NCBI GenBank assembly: GCA_945883785.1
Contig: CAMCYD010000009.1
Coordinates: forward strand, 1-34,378
Direction: 5' to 3'
Origin: Helicobacter pylori PMSS1
GTDB lineage: Bacteria > Campylobacterota > Campylobacteria > Campylobacterales > Arcobacteraceae
DNA: 34,378 nt
Shown in pieces: positions 20,147-29,652 of this stretch. The position numbers were made by a program, and so were the translations under genes. The notes below the pieces were generated by a model that saw nothing but the letters and a program-made list of their open reading frames with translations, made no database searches and had not been told where the DNA came from. Position 1 is the stretch's first letter. The number at the start of each line of letters is the position of its first letter.

Positions 20147-21082
20147 TTGAAAATAGTCATTTTAGATAGAGCAACACTTGGTTATGACATGGATGTATCA
20201 ATTTTTGAAAAATATGGAGAGGTAATATCTTATGATATAACAAAAAAAGAGGATATTAAGCAAAGAATACAAAATGTCGATATTGTCCTTACAAACAAAG
20301 TAATTCTTGGTAAAGATGAGCTTGAAAACTCCCATCTCAAACTTATTTGTATCACAGCAACTGGAATGAATAATGTTGATTTAGCCTATGCAAAAGAAAA
20401 AAACATTGCTGTAAAAAATGTAGCAGGATATTCAACTTCAAGTGTAGTGCAGGTTGCATTTTCGATGATTTTTCACTTTGTTTCTAAACTTGACTATTAT
20501 AAATCGTATGTAGATAATGGAAATTGGGAAAAATCACCCATTTTTACACATCTAGATATTCCATTTTTTGAACTAGATGGGAAAAGAGTTGGAATTATAG
20601 GGCTTGGTGAGATTGGAAGAAATTTTGCAGAAAAAGCTAAAGCTTTTGACTGTGAGGTAGTGTACTACTCAACAAGTGGACAAAACGCAAATGATGAGTA
20701 CAAAAGAGTTGAGCTTGATGAACTTTTAAGTACAAGTGATATCATCTCTATCCATTCCCCTTTAAATGAAAATACAAAAAATTTATTACATTATGAAAAT
20801 ATGAACCATATCAAAGAGGGCGCAATTTTACTTAATCTTGGACGAGGTGGCATCATAAATGAAGCAGATTTAGCAAAAATTATAGATGAAAAAGAGATCT
20901 ATTGTGGTATTGATGTTGTCTCTATTGAACCAATAGAAAACAATAATCCCCTCCTAAAAGTAAAAAATAAAGAAAAGCTTTTACTTACTCCTCATATTGG
21001 TTGGACAAGTTTTGAAGCAAGAAGAAGACTTGTGGAGAAAGTAGCTTTTAATATACAGGAGTTTCATTCAAAAGCCCAATAA
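20147..21082 (+). CDS. D-2-hydroxyacid dehydrogenase (NAD-dependent)
   Basis: A 311-residue member of the D-isomer-specific 2-hydroxyacid dehydrogenase family, starting at TTG after AAAGGA. The NAD-binding motif GLGEIG is at 152-157; the catalytic residues are R233 (LNLGRGGIINE), E261 (VVSIEPIE) and H283 (LTPHIGWTS). The substrate-binding half includes CITATGMNNVDL and AGYSTSSVVQVAF. It most resembles hydroxypyruvate/glycerate or lactate dehydrogenases and interconverts a 2-keto acid and its D-2-hydroxy acid with NAD(H). The exact substrate is not readable from the sequence. Full length, and one of the few metabolic genes here. Confidence 0.9.
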   Translation: MKIVILDRATLGYDMDVSIFEKYGEVISYDITKKEDIKQRIQNVDIVLTNKVILGKDELENSHLKLICITATGMNNVDLAYAKEKNIAVKNVAGYSTSSVVQVAFSMIFHFVSKLDYYKSYVDNGNWEKSPIFTHLDIPFFELDGKRVGIIGLGEIGRNFAEKAKAFDCEVVYYSTSGQNANDEYKRVELDELLSTSDIISIHSPLNENTKNLLHYENMNHIKEGAILLNLGRGGIINEADLAKIIDEKEIYCGIDVVSIEPIENNNPLLKVKNKEKLLLTPHIGWTSFEARRRLVEKVAFNIQEFHSKAQ

Positions 21083-21134
21083 CGATATAATCTACTGATA
21101 CAAAAATAAGCGGTCATAAAAAAGACCTAACGAA

Positions 21135-21950
21135 ATGGATACAATTATGAAATTAAAAAAATGGATATTTATAGCAATATGTTTAGTGATATTTTATTAC
21201 TCGTTTATTGCAAACTTTTTAATAACACTTTCAATTATTACCTCTTTCTATATGCTATTTAAAATATATAAATTTTATGCTAGAAGAAAGTTAAATAAAT
21301 TATCAAGTTCAAAAGAGTTATTTAGAAAAAGTGAGCTAGGTCTTTTTGTTGCACTTGTAGCAAAAGTGGCAAAAGCTGATGGAAGAGTTCAAGAGTTAGA
21401 AGCACAACTCATCGGAATGATGTTTGATGATATCTCTAAAATCTTTGATGAAAAAGAGAAAACAAGAGCTATCATGAAAGAGATTTTCAATGAAGAAAAA
21501 GAACAAGATGATGATACAAAACAAATAGCACAAACTCTAAATACACTACTTGGTAGGAGTAATCTCAAGAAAAAACAGTTTGTAGGTTTTTTGATTCAAT
21601 TAGCTTTTATTGATAGTGGAATTAGTACAGAAGAAGAGATAGTTTTGCGTGAAATTATGCAAGAGTTAAATATCCCTGATTCTGTATATGATGAGATTGT
21701 AACTAAATTTGAAAATATGATGAAAAATAAACAACAAACTATGAGTTCTAAAGAAGCTTATGAGATTTTAGGGGTAAAAGAAACGGATGATATCGACACT
21801 ATCAAAAAAGCATATAGAAAACTAATCCACAAATATCATCCTGATATAATAAGCTCACAAAATAAAGATGAAGCTTATATGGAAAAAGCAACAGCTAAAA
21901 CACAAGAGATAAACCAAGCTTATCAGGTTATTAAGGGTAATAAAAAATAG
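21135..21950 (+). CDS. TerB-DnaJ (DjlA-like) membrane co-chaperone
   Basis: A 271-residue protein: a hydrophobic N-terminal region (about residues 9-45, two helices), a TerB-like acidic helical domain (LFVALVAKVAKADGRVQELE to QLAFIDSGISTEEEIVLREI), and a C-terminal J-domain (AYEILGVKETDDIDTIKKAY, HKYHPDI with HPD at 235-237). This is the architecture of DjlA, a membrane DnaK co-chaperone. An ATG at 21147 is an alternative start; neither has a strong ribosome site. It follows the dehydrogenase by 52 bp and may be co-transcribed. Confidence 0.85.
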   Translation: MDTIMKLKKWIFIAICLVIFYYSFIANFLITLSIITSFYMLFKIYKFYARRKLNKLSSSKELFRKSELGLFVALVAKVAKADGRVQELEAQLIGMMFDDISKIFDEKEKTRAIMKEIFNEEKEQDDDTKQIAQTLNTLLGRSNLKKKQFVGFLIQLAFIDSGISTEEEIVLREIMQELNIPDSVYDEIVTKFENMMKNKQQTMSSKEAYEILGVKETDDIDTIKKAYRKLIHKYHPDIISSQNKDEAYMEKATAKTQEINQAYQVIKGNKK

Positions 21951-22121
21951 AAATTAAGTTAATTTTGTCTTCTCGGATAAGGGTCACGACTATAAATACC
22001 TAAACATTTTCTTATTGAGGCTATTATATATCTATTTAGTCAATACCTTGTAATAATCTTATTAGAGTTTTTTTGAATATATGATATGATTAGAATCGAT
22101 TGTTTGGATTAGGATTTGTAT

Positions 22122-22649
22122 ATGGCGTATATTATAAGTATTATTATTACTATTATTGCTTCTTTATTTATCCTTATTTCAAGATATGAAGTCAATACAA
22201 CTAGTATTCAAAATGAACTAACCCAACTAAAAGTTATGGTTAGTAAAGTTGATAGTTTTGTTGATGCGTATTTAAGTGTTGGTGAAAATTTAACTATTAT
22301 AAATTTTCAAGTCCTAAACTCAGGACACTATTTATTGAGCAATTCTATAATTTTTGGAACTTCATTTGGTTCAACTATGAAGTTCAATGGGAGCGATATT
22401 GTTTGGCATCTCATACCAAATATGAGTGACTCAACATCGTATAAATTGATGATTGATATGAGTTCAAACAAAACACTGATGGAGAAGCCTGCTTTTGCTG
22501 AGATGTTTGTGGGAACTAAATTGTGTGAAAAACTTCTTTTTGGAGATTTTAATACTTTCATCAATACTTACGATGGAGTCAATACAAATTTTATCAGTGT
22601 CAATGGAACAAAAACCGATGGAATTATAGGATGTACAGTATATAAATAA
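22122..22649 (+). CDS. Pilin-like protein 1 (leaderless)
   Basis: A 175-residue protein from the ATG at 22122 (AGGA 7 nt upstream; a TTG two codons earlier is possible; TAG lies in frame 12 nt upstream). The hydrophobic helix starts at once (MAYIISIIITIIASLFILIS) and runs into an amphipathic helix, the shape of a mature type IV pilin but without a basic leader, Gly at -1 or Glu at +5. The globular part has two Cys (GTKLCEKLLF and IIGCTVYK). Its second half is homologous to residues 90-176 of the protein at 29653-30774: SDIVWHLIPNMSDS matches TDMIWQVIPNPADS. It is the first gene of the pilus operon. Confidence 0.65.
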   Translation: MAYIISIIITIIASLFILISRYEVNTTSIQNELTQLKVMVSKVDSFVDAYLSVGENLTIINFQVLNSGHYLLSNSIIFGTSFGSTMKFNGSDIVWHLIPNMSDSTSYKLMIDMSSNKTLMEKPAFAEMFVGTKLCEKLLFGDFNTFINTYDGVNTNFISVNGTKTDGIIGCTVYK

Positions 22650-22662
22650 TAAAGGAAAAAAG

Positions 22663-23316
22663 ATGCCTCAACTCATTGCCATGATAATAATTGTAGTGGT
22701 TGCTATGATTTACATGTTTCAAACATTTGGTGGTACAGGAGATAAAATAACTGCAGTAGCGAAAAAATCAGTTATTGTTACAGAGATAAACAATATCAAA
22801 AGTGGTGTTAATTTAGCAAATGAAAGTGGTCATCTTGAAATTGTAACTGGAACAGATACAAACAAAGCGCATACACTAGAAGGTTTAGCAACATTAGGTT
22901 ATTTTGACAAACTTATAAACGACCAACTCACGAACTCTGTGGACACAAGAAATACTGCAGGTGATGATACTTTCAATGCCTATAAAGCTATCTCTTTTGG
23001 TGGAGATACAACAACTACAGCAGGTGATGTGGAGATATCTTTAGTTGCTCCAACAGCAGCTGCAACGACAGATAAACCAGGAATCCTAGTAAGTATTGCA
23101 AATGGTTTAGCTGACCAAGCTGGATTTTTAGAAGCTCAACTTGCAACAGATTTAGCTTCAATCGCTTACATTGATAGAAATGCTACTACAGTAACAGATA
23201 AAACAACTTTTGATGCTGACGGGGTAGTTTCTGGTACGACAGGAACCCATACAGGAACTGATACTGATGGAAAGTTTACTATCTATTTTAAAGATATTAA
23301 AGCTGGAAAGCTATAA
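22663..23316 (+). CDS. Pilin-like protein 2, probable major pilin (leaderless)
   Basis: A 217-residue protein beginning MPQLIAMIIIVVVAMIYMFQ, a membrane helix starting at residue 3, followed by an amphipathic helix (TAVAKKSVIVTEINNIKSGV) as in type IVb pilins, then a globular part rich in Thr, Asp and Gly. AAAGGA precedes the ATG, and the frame upstream is closed by a TAG without another start, so no leader can be encoded. There are no Cys. Size and place between another pilin-like gene and the secretin gene suggest the main filament subunit. Confidence 0.65.
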   Translation: MPQLIAMIIIVVVAMIYMFQTFGGTGDKITAVAKKSVIVTEINNIKSGVNLANESGHLEIVTGTDTNKAHTLEGLATLGYFDKLINDQLTNSVDTRNTAGDDTFNAYKAISFGGDTTTTAGDVEISLVAPTAAATTDKPGILVSIANGLADQAGFLEAQLATDLASIAYIDRNATTVTDKTTFDADGVVSGTTGTHTGTDTDGKFTIYFKDIKAGKL

Positions 23317-23325
23317 GGTATCACT

Positions 23326-24990
23326 ATGAATAAATTCATCAAACCTACTGTTTTATCATTTTGCTCACTTCTTTTTCTTGTTAGTTGTACTTCTAAAACT
23401 TTCAATGAACAAATGGACGAAAAAGGGAAGAAAAATATAAACAGTAAGGTTTATGAAAAAATCAAAGATTCTTATTCTGAGTCGATTATCAATCAAGCTG
23501 ACCCAAAAAAAACTTATGTAAATATTTTGGAAGATAAAGCACTCAGCTCAGTTTTAAAAGAGCTCGAGCTTATCGATGGGAATTATTATTTTTTAAAAAC
23601 AGGTGACTTTCTTATCCCAAAAAGTAGAATCAAAATAAGCTCTCTCAAACAACTCAATGATTATCTTGCTGTTGTTTTAGGAAAAGTTTTTGTGATAGAA
23701 AGAACCGATTCTTTAAGTTTAGTAAGTTTAGTAGATAAAAGTGAAAGCAAAAAAATATTTTTTTCAAAAATTCCATTTATACTTGAAGGGGATATTACGA
23801 TACAAGAGCTCAGTAAACTTATCACTTCAAGCTCTGGATTTGAAATATCTATCGATAAATATATCTCTGATTTAAAAGATTTCAAAGAAGATATGATCTC
23901 GATAAAAACAGATAATCTCCTCGATGCTATTGATACTTTAGCAAACAATAAAAACTTTTATGTCGATATCGATTACAATGAAAAAAAAATCCACCTCTCA
24001 AAATATAAAGATGTTGTTATCGAACTCAATATCCCAATGCTCAATCTTAAAACATCCAATACAACCTCTTCACAAGAACTTTCAGGGGAAAATAAAGTTG
24101 AAAATCAATCATCACTTTATCTCTATGATGAGTTAAATCAGATTCTCACAAATATCATCAAAAATGACACAACTTCCTCTTTTCACATTGATAAATCAAG
24201 TGGACTTATTTATCTAAAATCAACAAAAGCAACAGAAGAAGCGGTTAGAAATATTACAAAAGCATATGAAGAGAGTTTTTCTAAAGAAGCTGTTATAGAG
24301 TTTGAAAGAATTGAACTTATTTTGAACAAAAATCAAATATACGGTATCGCTTCACTTGTAGCGACAGGAAAAGATGAAAAAGGGGGAACAACAACGGGGA
24401 CAATAAGTAGTAATTCTCCTAATATCACTGCTGAGGGAAGTTTGAGTTTTAGTAAACTGACAAGTTTAACTGCTATTGCCAACAATCAAATTGGTTATCT
24501 TTTAAATTACAGCAAAAACCTTATAGTTTTGAAAAACAATATCCCAACTGTCCAATCTCTTAGTCAAAATACAGACTATATCTCTCAACTTAATAAAACA
24601 GTAAGTGAAAATAATAGTGTTAGTACAAGTGTTGTAGTCAATACTATTAAAGATGGGACTTCAATCACTGCTGTTGCAAAAATAAGTAGAGATAAAATCT
24701 TTTTAAATATCTCTCCTAGCATCAAAAAATTTATAAAGTTCAACAATGCCACTTTTGAAACATCAACAATACAACTTCCAGAATACAAAGACCAAAGTTA
24801 CAATATTTCAAAAGAGATAAATCTTGGGGAGAGTGTGATTGTTGGTTCTATCATTGTCCACGATGATGCCAAAGATTATACTGGTATTTTACCGATAGAT
24901 TCTTTTGCTATTGGGGGGACTGATTCAAAAACTTATGTCAGAAGAGAGATAGTGTATGCTGTCACATTAAAAAGTCTTAAAGGTTTTTAA
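23326..24990 (+). CDS. Lipoprotein secretin (PilN/BfpB/GspD-like outer-membrane channel)
   Basis: A 554-residue protein with a lipoprotein signal (SLLFLVSC, Cys 21). The first 300 or so residues hold N0/N1-like domains (TIQELSKLITSSSGFEISID and the repeat around SSGLIYLKSTKATEEAVRNI). The C-terminal third is a secretin domain, with STIQLPEYKDQS followed by INLGESVIVGSIIV, the well-known region of the secretin beta-barrel. Lipoprotein secretins of this length are typical of type IVb pilus systems (R64 PilN, BfpB). It would form the outer-membrane pore for the pilus. Its stop overlaps the next start as TAATG. Confidence 0.82.
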   Translation: MNKFIKPTVLSFCSLLFLVSCTSKTFNEQMDEKGKKNINSKVYEKIKDSYSESIINQADPKKTYVNILEDKALSSVLKELELIDGNYYFLKTGDFLIPKSRIKISSLKQLNDYLAVVLGKVFVIERTDSLSLVSLVDKSESKKIFFSKIPFILEGDITIQELSKLITSSSGFEISIDKYISDLKDFKEDMISIKTDNLLDAIDTLANNKNFYVDIDYNEKKIHLSKYKDVVIELNIPMLNLKTSNTTSSQELSGENKVENQSSLYLYDELNQILTNIIKNDTTSSFHIDKSSGLIYLKSTKATEEAVRNITKAYEESFSKEAVIEFERIELILNKNQIYGIASLVATGKDEKGGTTTGTISSNSPNITAEGSLSFSKLTSLTAIANNQIGYLLNYSKNLIVLKNNIPTVQSLSQNTDYISQLNKTVSENNSVSTSVVVNTIKDGTSITAVAKISRDKIFLNISPSIKKFIKFNNATFETSTIQLPEYKDQSYNISKEINLGESVIVGSIIVHDDAKDYTGILPIDSFAIGGTDSKTYVRREIVYAVTLKSLKGF

Positions 24991-26006
24991 TGCTTCTCTT
25001 TAGTGACCCTTATGAAGAGTTTTTGTTTGATTACCTTATCACAAAACTAGAAAATGGTTCCAATACAAAACAAGCTCTTGAGTTATATCAAGAGCAAATT
25101 CCATCCTCATCAGCACTCAAAAAGAAACTCAAAAATGTTATAGATGCTCTCGAATCTGGAAAATTAAAACTTGAAGAGATTTTATTTGAACAAAAGATGA
25201 TAAACTCTTTCCAATATGGGCTTGTCAAACATAGTATAAGTACACTAGATGGTTTAAACCTCATACGATCCCTTAAAAAATCAAATTCAAGTTTGATTAT
25301 AAATATGGTCTATCCAATATTTATCCCTCTTATTGTGGTTATTCTTACTTTTTATGGATTGATACTTTATCTTGATATTTTAGAACGAGAACTAACAACT
25401 ATGGGGAAAGTCAATCCACTTATTCATGAATTTATCAATCTTCCCCCCTATTTCAACTTCACATTTGCATATGGTGGATTGTTTCTTTTTAGTATGATTA
25501 CTCTGTTTATTTTAGTTGGGTATCTTTATTCCCATCAATACAAACCAGCTTGGCTTTATAAAGTTTTAAAAACACAAGTCTATAGTGATGGAAGATTTGC
25601 ATTTAAAATAATCTATGAGATGCTTAAAGTTGGGATACCGCTTCACAATATCGCTGAAGTTTTAGCTAAAGATTATGGTCAAGTAGGTTTACGAAGTTTT
25701 TTTGATGATTTATCCAAAACTATCAAAGCTGGAAAACCAATCTATCTTGTATTTGAAAAATACAATTTTCCACCACTGTTGACTATTGATGTAAAGATTT
25801 CAGAATTAAATCAAACAAGTTACCTTGATATCATAAATGGTTTAGAAAAAACATCGGTGATGATGTATGAAAAAAGTATTGAATATATAACTCTCCAATG
25901 GTATCTTATCTTTTGGCTGATAGCTTTTGTTTTTGTAATTGTTATTGGTTCTGATATGATAAATTTACTTGTAAGTTCTTTTACTTTCAAGTTACTTTAT
26001 AGTTAG
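24990..26006 (+). CDS. GspF/PilC/PilR-like inner-membrane platform protein
   Basis: A 338-residue protein with the T2SSF domain layout: an N-terminal cytoplasmic helical repeat (KNVIDALESGKLKLEEILFE), a membrane helix (VYPIFIPLIVVILTFYGLIL), a second one (LFLFSMITLFILVGYLY), the second cytoplasmic repeat (MLKVGIPLHNIAEVLAKDYG, LSKTIKAGKPIYLVFEKYNF) and a C-terminal helix (YLIFWLIAFVFVIVIGSDMI). The duplicated cytoplasmic repeat is diagnostic. It anchors the assembly ATPase at the membrane. It overlaps the secretin gene and is followed 8 nt later by the ATPase gene. Confidence 0.85.
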   Translation: MLLFSDPYEEFLFDYLITKLENGSNTKQALELYQEQIPSSSALKKKLKNVIDALESGKLKLEEILFEQKMINSFQYGLVKHSISTLDGLNLIRSLKKSNSSLIINMVYPIFIPLIVVILTFYGLILYLDILERELTTMGKVNPLIHEFINLPPYFNFTFAYGGLFLFSMITLFILVGYLYSHQYKPAWLYKVLKTQVYSDGRFAFKIIYEMLKVGIPLHNIAEVLAKDYGQVGLRSFFDDLSKTIKAGKPIYLVFEKYNFPPLLTIDVKISELNQTSYLDIINGLEKTSVMMYEKSIEYITLQWYLIFWLIAFVFVIVIGSDMINLLVSSFTFKLLYS

Positions 26007-26014
26007 GAAAAATT

Positions 26015-27547
26015 ATGCTTGCATATGAAGAAGAGTCTCTAATCCCAATCATCAATGAAGTTATAAATAAAAAGTATGGACTCAAAGATGGTTATTCAAA
26101 TCTTATAGCAAATGAGCAACTTTATAGCCAATTTGTACAAAGTTTAGGGTATGAATATTATGATTCATACAATGATTTGAGTGAAAATTATCTCACAATT
26201 ATAGAAAAACTTGATGAAGAAAAACTTCATCTTTGCATTAAAAATCATGTTTTGCCACTTGAAGATAAAAGAACAAAAAATAAAATTTTAGCAATTAGAG
26301 ATATTGCAAATACAAATTTTAAAGTTCTAAATCAATTTTATTTTATGAAAATAATTATTCTTGGGACAAATCTTTTATCGGAAATATTTACAAAAATAAA
26401 TGATATCTCCCTTGATGAAATCAATACAAAAGAAGATGATGATTATATTGACGAGTATCTCAATAAAATACTTTCACAAGCTATTTTAATGGGTGCTTCT
26501 GATATTCATATCCAGAAAATGAATCAATCAGCTTTTGTTTGGTTTAGAATAGATGGGGTAAAAATCGATATTGGAACTATGAAAATTACAACCGCAAAGA
26601 TACTCAAACGAAAATTGGTTACCTTAGCTAATCAAGAAGATTCTGACTTTGACTCAATAAATGGGATTATCAGTTATCTTGATGGACATAAAGAGGTAAA
26701 ATTTCGACTTGGGGTGATTAATTCAAAACTTAATTTTACAGTCACTTTACGACTTATTGGTGGAAAGATGGTCGTTTCTTCTGATTTAAAAGAGCTTAAT
26801 TATCCTTTGCCTGTTGTGGAAGTTTTAGAAAATTTAATAAAATTTGACAATGGAATGGTACTTATTACAGGGCAAGTTGGTTCTGGTAAAACACATTTGA
26901 TGTATGCTTTACTCAAACAACTTGCTCAAAAAAGAAAATATATAGTGACGATTGAAAATCCTGTCGAGTATGTCGATGATGCTTTTTTTCAGATAGATTT
27001 ATCAGAACACGAATCTGCTTCCCTAGAGCATCAATACAGTTACCCACAAGCTGTTGTTGATATTTTACGACAAGATTCAAACATCATCCTTATAGGAGAG
27101 ACAAGAGAACCCCAAACAGCTTTTCAATTAGTCAATGCTGCCAATCTTGGGCAACTTGTATTTTCAACAATGCATACAAACTCAGCAAGAGGAACCGTTT
27201 CACGGATGATAAGTTCACTTGGAATTCAAAAAGGGGATATCGTCGATGAACTCAGAGGGATTGTGGCTCAAAAATTAGTTCGGAAACTGTGTTCAAATTG
27301 TAAATTAAGTGATGATGAGGGTGGTTATAAAAAGAATGGTTGTGAACAATGTAATAATACAGGTTTCAAAAATCGAGTTCCTGTTGTTGAAGTGATAAGA
27401 TTCAAACTCTCAGGTGGTGGAGACTTTGAAGACCCTGCTGAATACATAACACTCGAAGAGGGAACAATGTTACAATATAAAGCTGGCTTTGTCTCAAAAG
27501 AGGATGCTCTTTCAATTATAAATGGAAAAGAATTATGGTTCGATTAA
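26015..27547 (+). CDS. GspE/PilB/PilQ-like assembly ATPase
   Basis: A 510-residue secretion/pilus ATPase. Motifs are complete: Walker A GQVGSGKT (286-293), the Asp-box region VTIENPVEYV, Walker B NIILIGETRE (356-365) and the His box FSTMHTNSA (383-391). A zinc-binding loop has four Cys (C426, C429, C443, C446), as in PilB/GspE. The middle domain GASDIHIQK and RLIGGK fit the N2 region. Only one ATPase is present in the operon and no PilT-type retraction paralogue was seen. It drives pilin insertion through the platform protein. Its end overlaps the next start by 13 nt. Confidence 0.92.
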   Translation: MLAYEEESLIPIINEVINKKYGLKDGYSNLIANEQLYSQFVQSLGYEYYDSYNDLSENYLTIIEKLDEEKLHLCIKNHVLPLEDKRTKNKILAIRDIANTNFKVLNQFYFMKIIILGTNLLSEIFTKINDISLDEINTKEDDDYIDEYLNKILSQAILMGASDIHIQKMNQSAFVWFRIDGVKIDIGTMKITTAKILKRKLVTLANQEDSDFDSINGIISYLDGHKEVKFRLGVINSKLNFTVTLRLIGGKMVVSSDLKELNYPLPVVEVLENLIKFDNGMVLITGQVGSGKTHLMYALLKQLAQKRKYIVTIENPVEYVDDAFFQIDLSEHESASLEHQYSYPQAVVDILRQDSNIILIGETREPQTAFQLVNAANLGQLVFSTMHTNSARGTVSRMISSLGIQKGDIVDELRGIVAQKLVRKLCSNCKLSDDEGGYKKNGCEQCNNTGFKNRVPVVEVIRFKLSGGGDFEDPAEYITLEEGTMLQYKAGFVSKEDALSIINGKELWFD

Positions 27548-28266
27548 TTACAACCGACTGTTTTTATAATAGTAATAATAATGAAACTCTTCAAGATGGT
27601 ATTAAAATATTTGTATATCATGATTTTAAAGAACACTCTTCTATAGTCTCTAAAGATAATTTAAAAGATACTCTTTATTCCCTCAATATTGTCTCAAAAA
27701 CTCATCTTCCAAAAGAGAAGTTTCTCATCTATATGAACGATTTTGAATATTCAATTTGTTTCAATCACAAAACAATCTATTCCCTTAGACTTAGTGAAAC
27801 ATTTAAAATCAATGATATTATAAAATCAGTTCTTATCACCAAAAATCTTATTACGCTTCTTAGTGCTGGAGAGATAGATAAAGTGTATTATATTATAGAT
27901 TCAAAATATGAGGAACTCTATAAAAATCTTTTAGAAGAAAACCTCAAAAATGCTCAAGATAAGTGTATTGTTGAAAGAGTAGGAACTACTGAACATCTTG
28001 TAAAAAAACTCCCAGAACTTGAAACACTCAGCAAATTCCTTTTCAAATATTTGACTTTAGTGATAACATTTATAATAGCAATATTTATCACTTTTAATAC
28101 ATTTAATCAAGATAGAGTTAACTGTTATGAACTCTCTCAAAAAGATAAACTTTTGACAAAAATAAATCGACAAAATATTCAACTCAAAATAAATGAAGAA
28201 AATTTTGCGATACTCAATCAAAAATATTTTACCCACTTTGAATGTATCCAAAAGGATAAAAAATGA
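27535..28266 (+). CDS. PilM/PilN or GspL-like bitopic assembly protein
   Basis: A 243-residue protein: about 165 cytoplasmic residues, then one membrane helix (FKYLTLVITFIIAIFITFNT), then a short periplasmic coiled coil (LLTKINRQNIQLKINEEN). This is the layout of GspL, or of a PilM-PilN fusion, in which the cytoplasmic part binds the ATPase. The ASKHA motifs of PilM are not evident, so the call rests on topology and position. It overlaps both neighbours (13 nt upstream; ATGA downstream). Confidence 0.62.
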   Translation: MVRLITTDCFYNSNNNETLQDGIKIFVYHDFKEHSSIVSKDNLKDTLYSLNIVSKTHLPKEKFLIYMNDFEYSICFNHKTIYSLRLSETFKINDIIKSVLITKNLITLLSAGEIDKVYYIIDSKYEELYKNLLEENLKNAQDKCIVERVGTTEHLVKKLPELETLSKFLFKYLTLVITFIIAIFITFNTFNQDRVNCYELSQKDKLLTKINRQNIQLKINEENFAILNQKYFTHFECIQKDKK

Positions 28267-28760
28267 TAAGTATTAAACAAAATTACTTCAAAATTATCCT
28301 CTTATCATTATTATTTTATAGTGTAGGGTTGAGTCTCTATTCATTTTTAAGAGAGTATCAAAATCGTAATGAAATCCTTAAAACAAATCAATTACTAGAA
28401 CTTCAGCTAGAAAATATCTCAGCTAAAAATAAAATTTTAATAGAAGGGATAGCAAAAAAAGTTGATGATATATCCAAAATAGAGGATAGTTACGATACTG
28501 AAAAAAATGTTAAACTTAAACTTGAAAGAATTTTCAAAAGGCTCTCTTTCCAACAAAAAATCACCTTAATATCACTCAATAAATTGTGTATAGATCATTA
28601 TATTATCGTGGCAAAAGTTGATTCAAATCACCAAGAAGTTATAGAGAGTTTTAGAGAAATTCTATCTCATTTGGGTACAGTAAAACAAAGTGATAAAGAT
28701 AAAAAAATACTCTATATTGACTATATAATGGAGAAAAATAAGGGGAAAAACAATGGATAA
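28263..28760 (+). CDS. PilO/GspM-like alignment protein
   Basis: A 165-residue bitopic protein: a short cytoplasmic start, one membrane helix (FKIILLSLLFYSVGLSLYSF), a coiled coil (ELQLENISAKNKILIEGIAK) and a small ferredoxin-like alpha/beta domain (ITLISLNKLCIDHYIIVAKV). This is the standard design of PilO/GspM, which bridges the platform to the secretin. It starts within the stop codon of the preceding gene and overlaps the next by 8 nt. Confidence 0.65.
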   Translation: MISIKQNYFKIILLSLLFYSVGLSLYSFLREYQNRNEILKTNQLLELQLENISAKNKILIEGIAKKVDDISKIEDSYDTEKNVKLKLERIFKRLSFQQKITLISLNKLCIDHYIIVAKVDSNHQEVIESFREILSHLGTVKQSDKDKKILYIDYIMEKNKGKNNG

Positions 28761-29274
28761 AATAAAAATACTACTAGGGACAATTTTCATAGCTAGTTTG
28801 CTTTATGGTGGGGATAAACTAGATAATTTAGATAAAAAAACGGAAGAATTTTATAAAAATATCTCAAAAATAGAGGTTTCTTCTCCACCCTCAAATTCAG
28901 CAATAAAAAGTAAAACAACGACTAAAGAAAAAACGACACCCAAAGAAACTTCAAATGATACAAAAGGGATAACAGATACAAAAGAGACTATATCAAATAA
29001 TCAAAAAACAACTTCAAGTTTTTCAGATGAAAACAAAAAATTTCAAAACTTGAAAATTTCAAGTATTTACACCTTTAATGGGAAAAATTATGTTGTTTTT
29101 GCCACACAAGATGCCGATGGAAGATATACACAAAATGATACTATTCTTGGTTATACTATTGATGCGATTAATACAACAACAAAAACAATAAGTCTCTCAA
29201 AAGAGCAAGATAAAAATACGAAGTATTATTTGGACATAAGTCCTGAGGGGATCTCATGGAAAAAGAATCGTTAA
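28753..29274 (+). CDS. PilP/GspC-like periplasmic protein
   Basis: A 173-residue protein with an N-terminal hydrophobic signal (ILLGTIFIASLLYGG), a Thr/Ser/Lys-rich linker (about 50-95) and a small beta-domain: ISSIYTFNGKNYVVFATQDA, then YTQNDTILGYTIDAINTTTK and ISLSKE. This is the HR-type domain of PilP/GspC, which docks onto the secretin N0 domain. Its end overlaps the next gene. Sequence identity is low, so the call relies on the domain pattern and gene order. Confidence 0.62.
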   Translation: MDKIKILLGTIFIASLLYGGDKLDNLDKKTEEFYKNISKIEVSSPPSNSAIKSKTTTKEKTTPKETSNDTKGITDTKETISNNQKTTSSFSDENKKFQNLKISSIYTFNGKNYVVFATQDADGRYTQNDTILGYTIDAINTTTKTISLSKEQDKNTKYYLDISPEGISWKKNR

Positions 29275-29615
29275 CGCATTCACTTGATTTTATTGATGAG
29301 ATTTTTAAAACTTTTTTCGATTTTAATATCATTTTTGTACCAAATGGTGATGGAAAAGTTGTTTTAAACTATCGATATATCCAAGAAGCACAAATTGAAA
29401 TTGCAAATAAAATCTCTTTTATCCAAACCCTTGTAGATGATACACTCAAAAAGCAACTCATTTTTTTTGATATTTCTGATATTCTTATAGAACTTGAAAA
29501 TCCAAATTTCAATACCATTGATAGTGAACAAATACTCTCTTTACTCAATAAATTAGCCATCAAATATAAAAATTTTAATGAGATACAAATAAAGATACGA
29601 GTTGAAAATAGATAA
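29256..29615 (+). CDS. Small cytoplasmic protein at the end of the pilus operon
   Basis: A 119-residue soluble, mainly helical protein without signal peptide or membrane helix; it contains LDFIDEIFKTFFDFNIIFV and an acidic helix-rich remainder. Its ATG lies 19 nt inside the preceding gene, so it belongs to the operon. No family is recognised; a cytoplasmic accessory or regulator of the ATPase complex is possible. It is the last gene before the convergent pilin-like adhesin. Confidence 0.6.
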   Translation: MEKESLTHSLDFIDEIFKTFFDFNIIFVPNGDGKVVLNYRYIQEAQIEIANKISFIQTLVDDTLKKQLIFFDISDILIELENPNFNTIDSEQILSLLNKLAIKYKNFNEIQIKIRVENR

Positions 29616-29652
29616 AATTTGCTAAATAAATAATCTATTTACAAATCAAAAT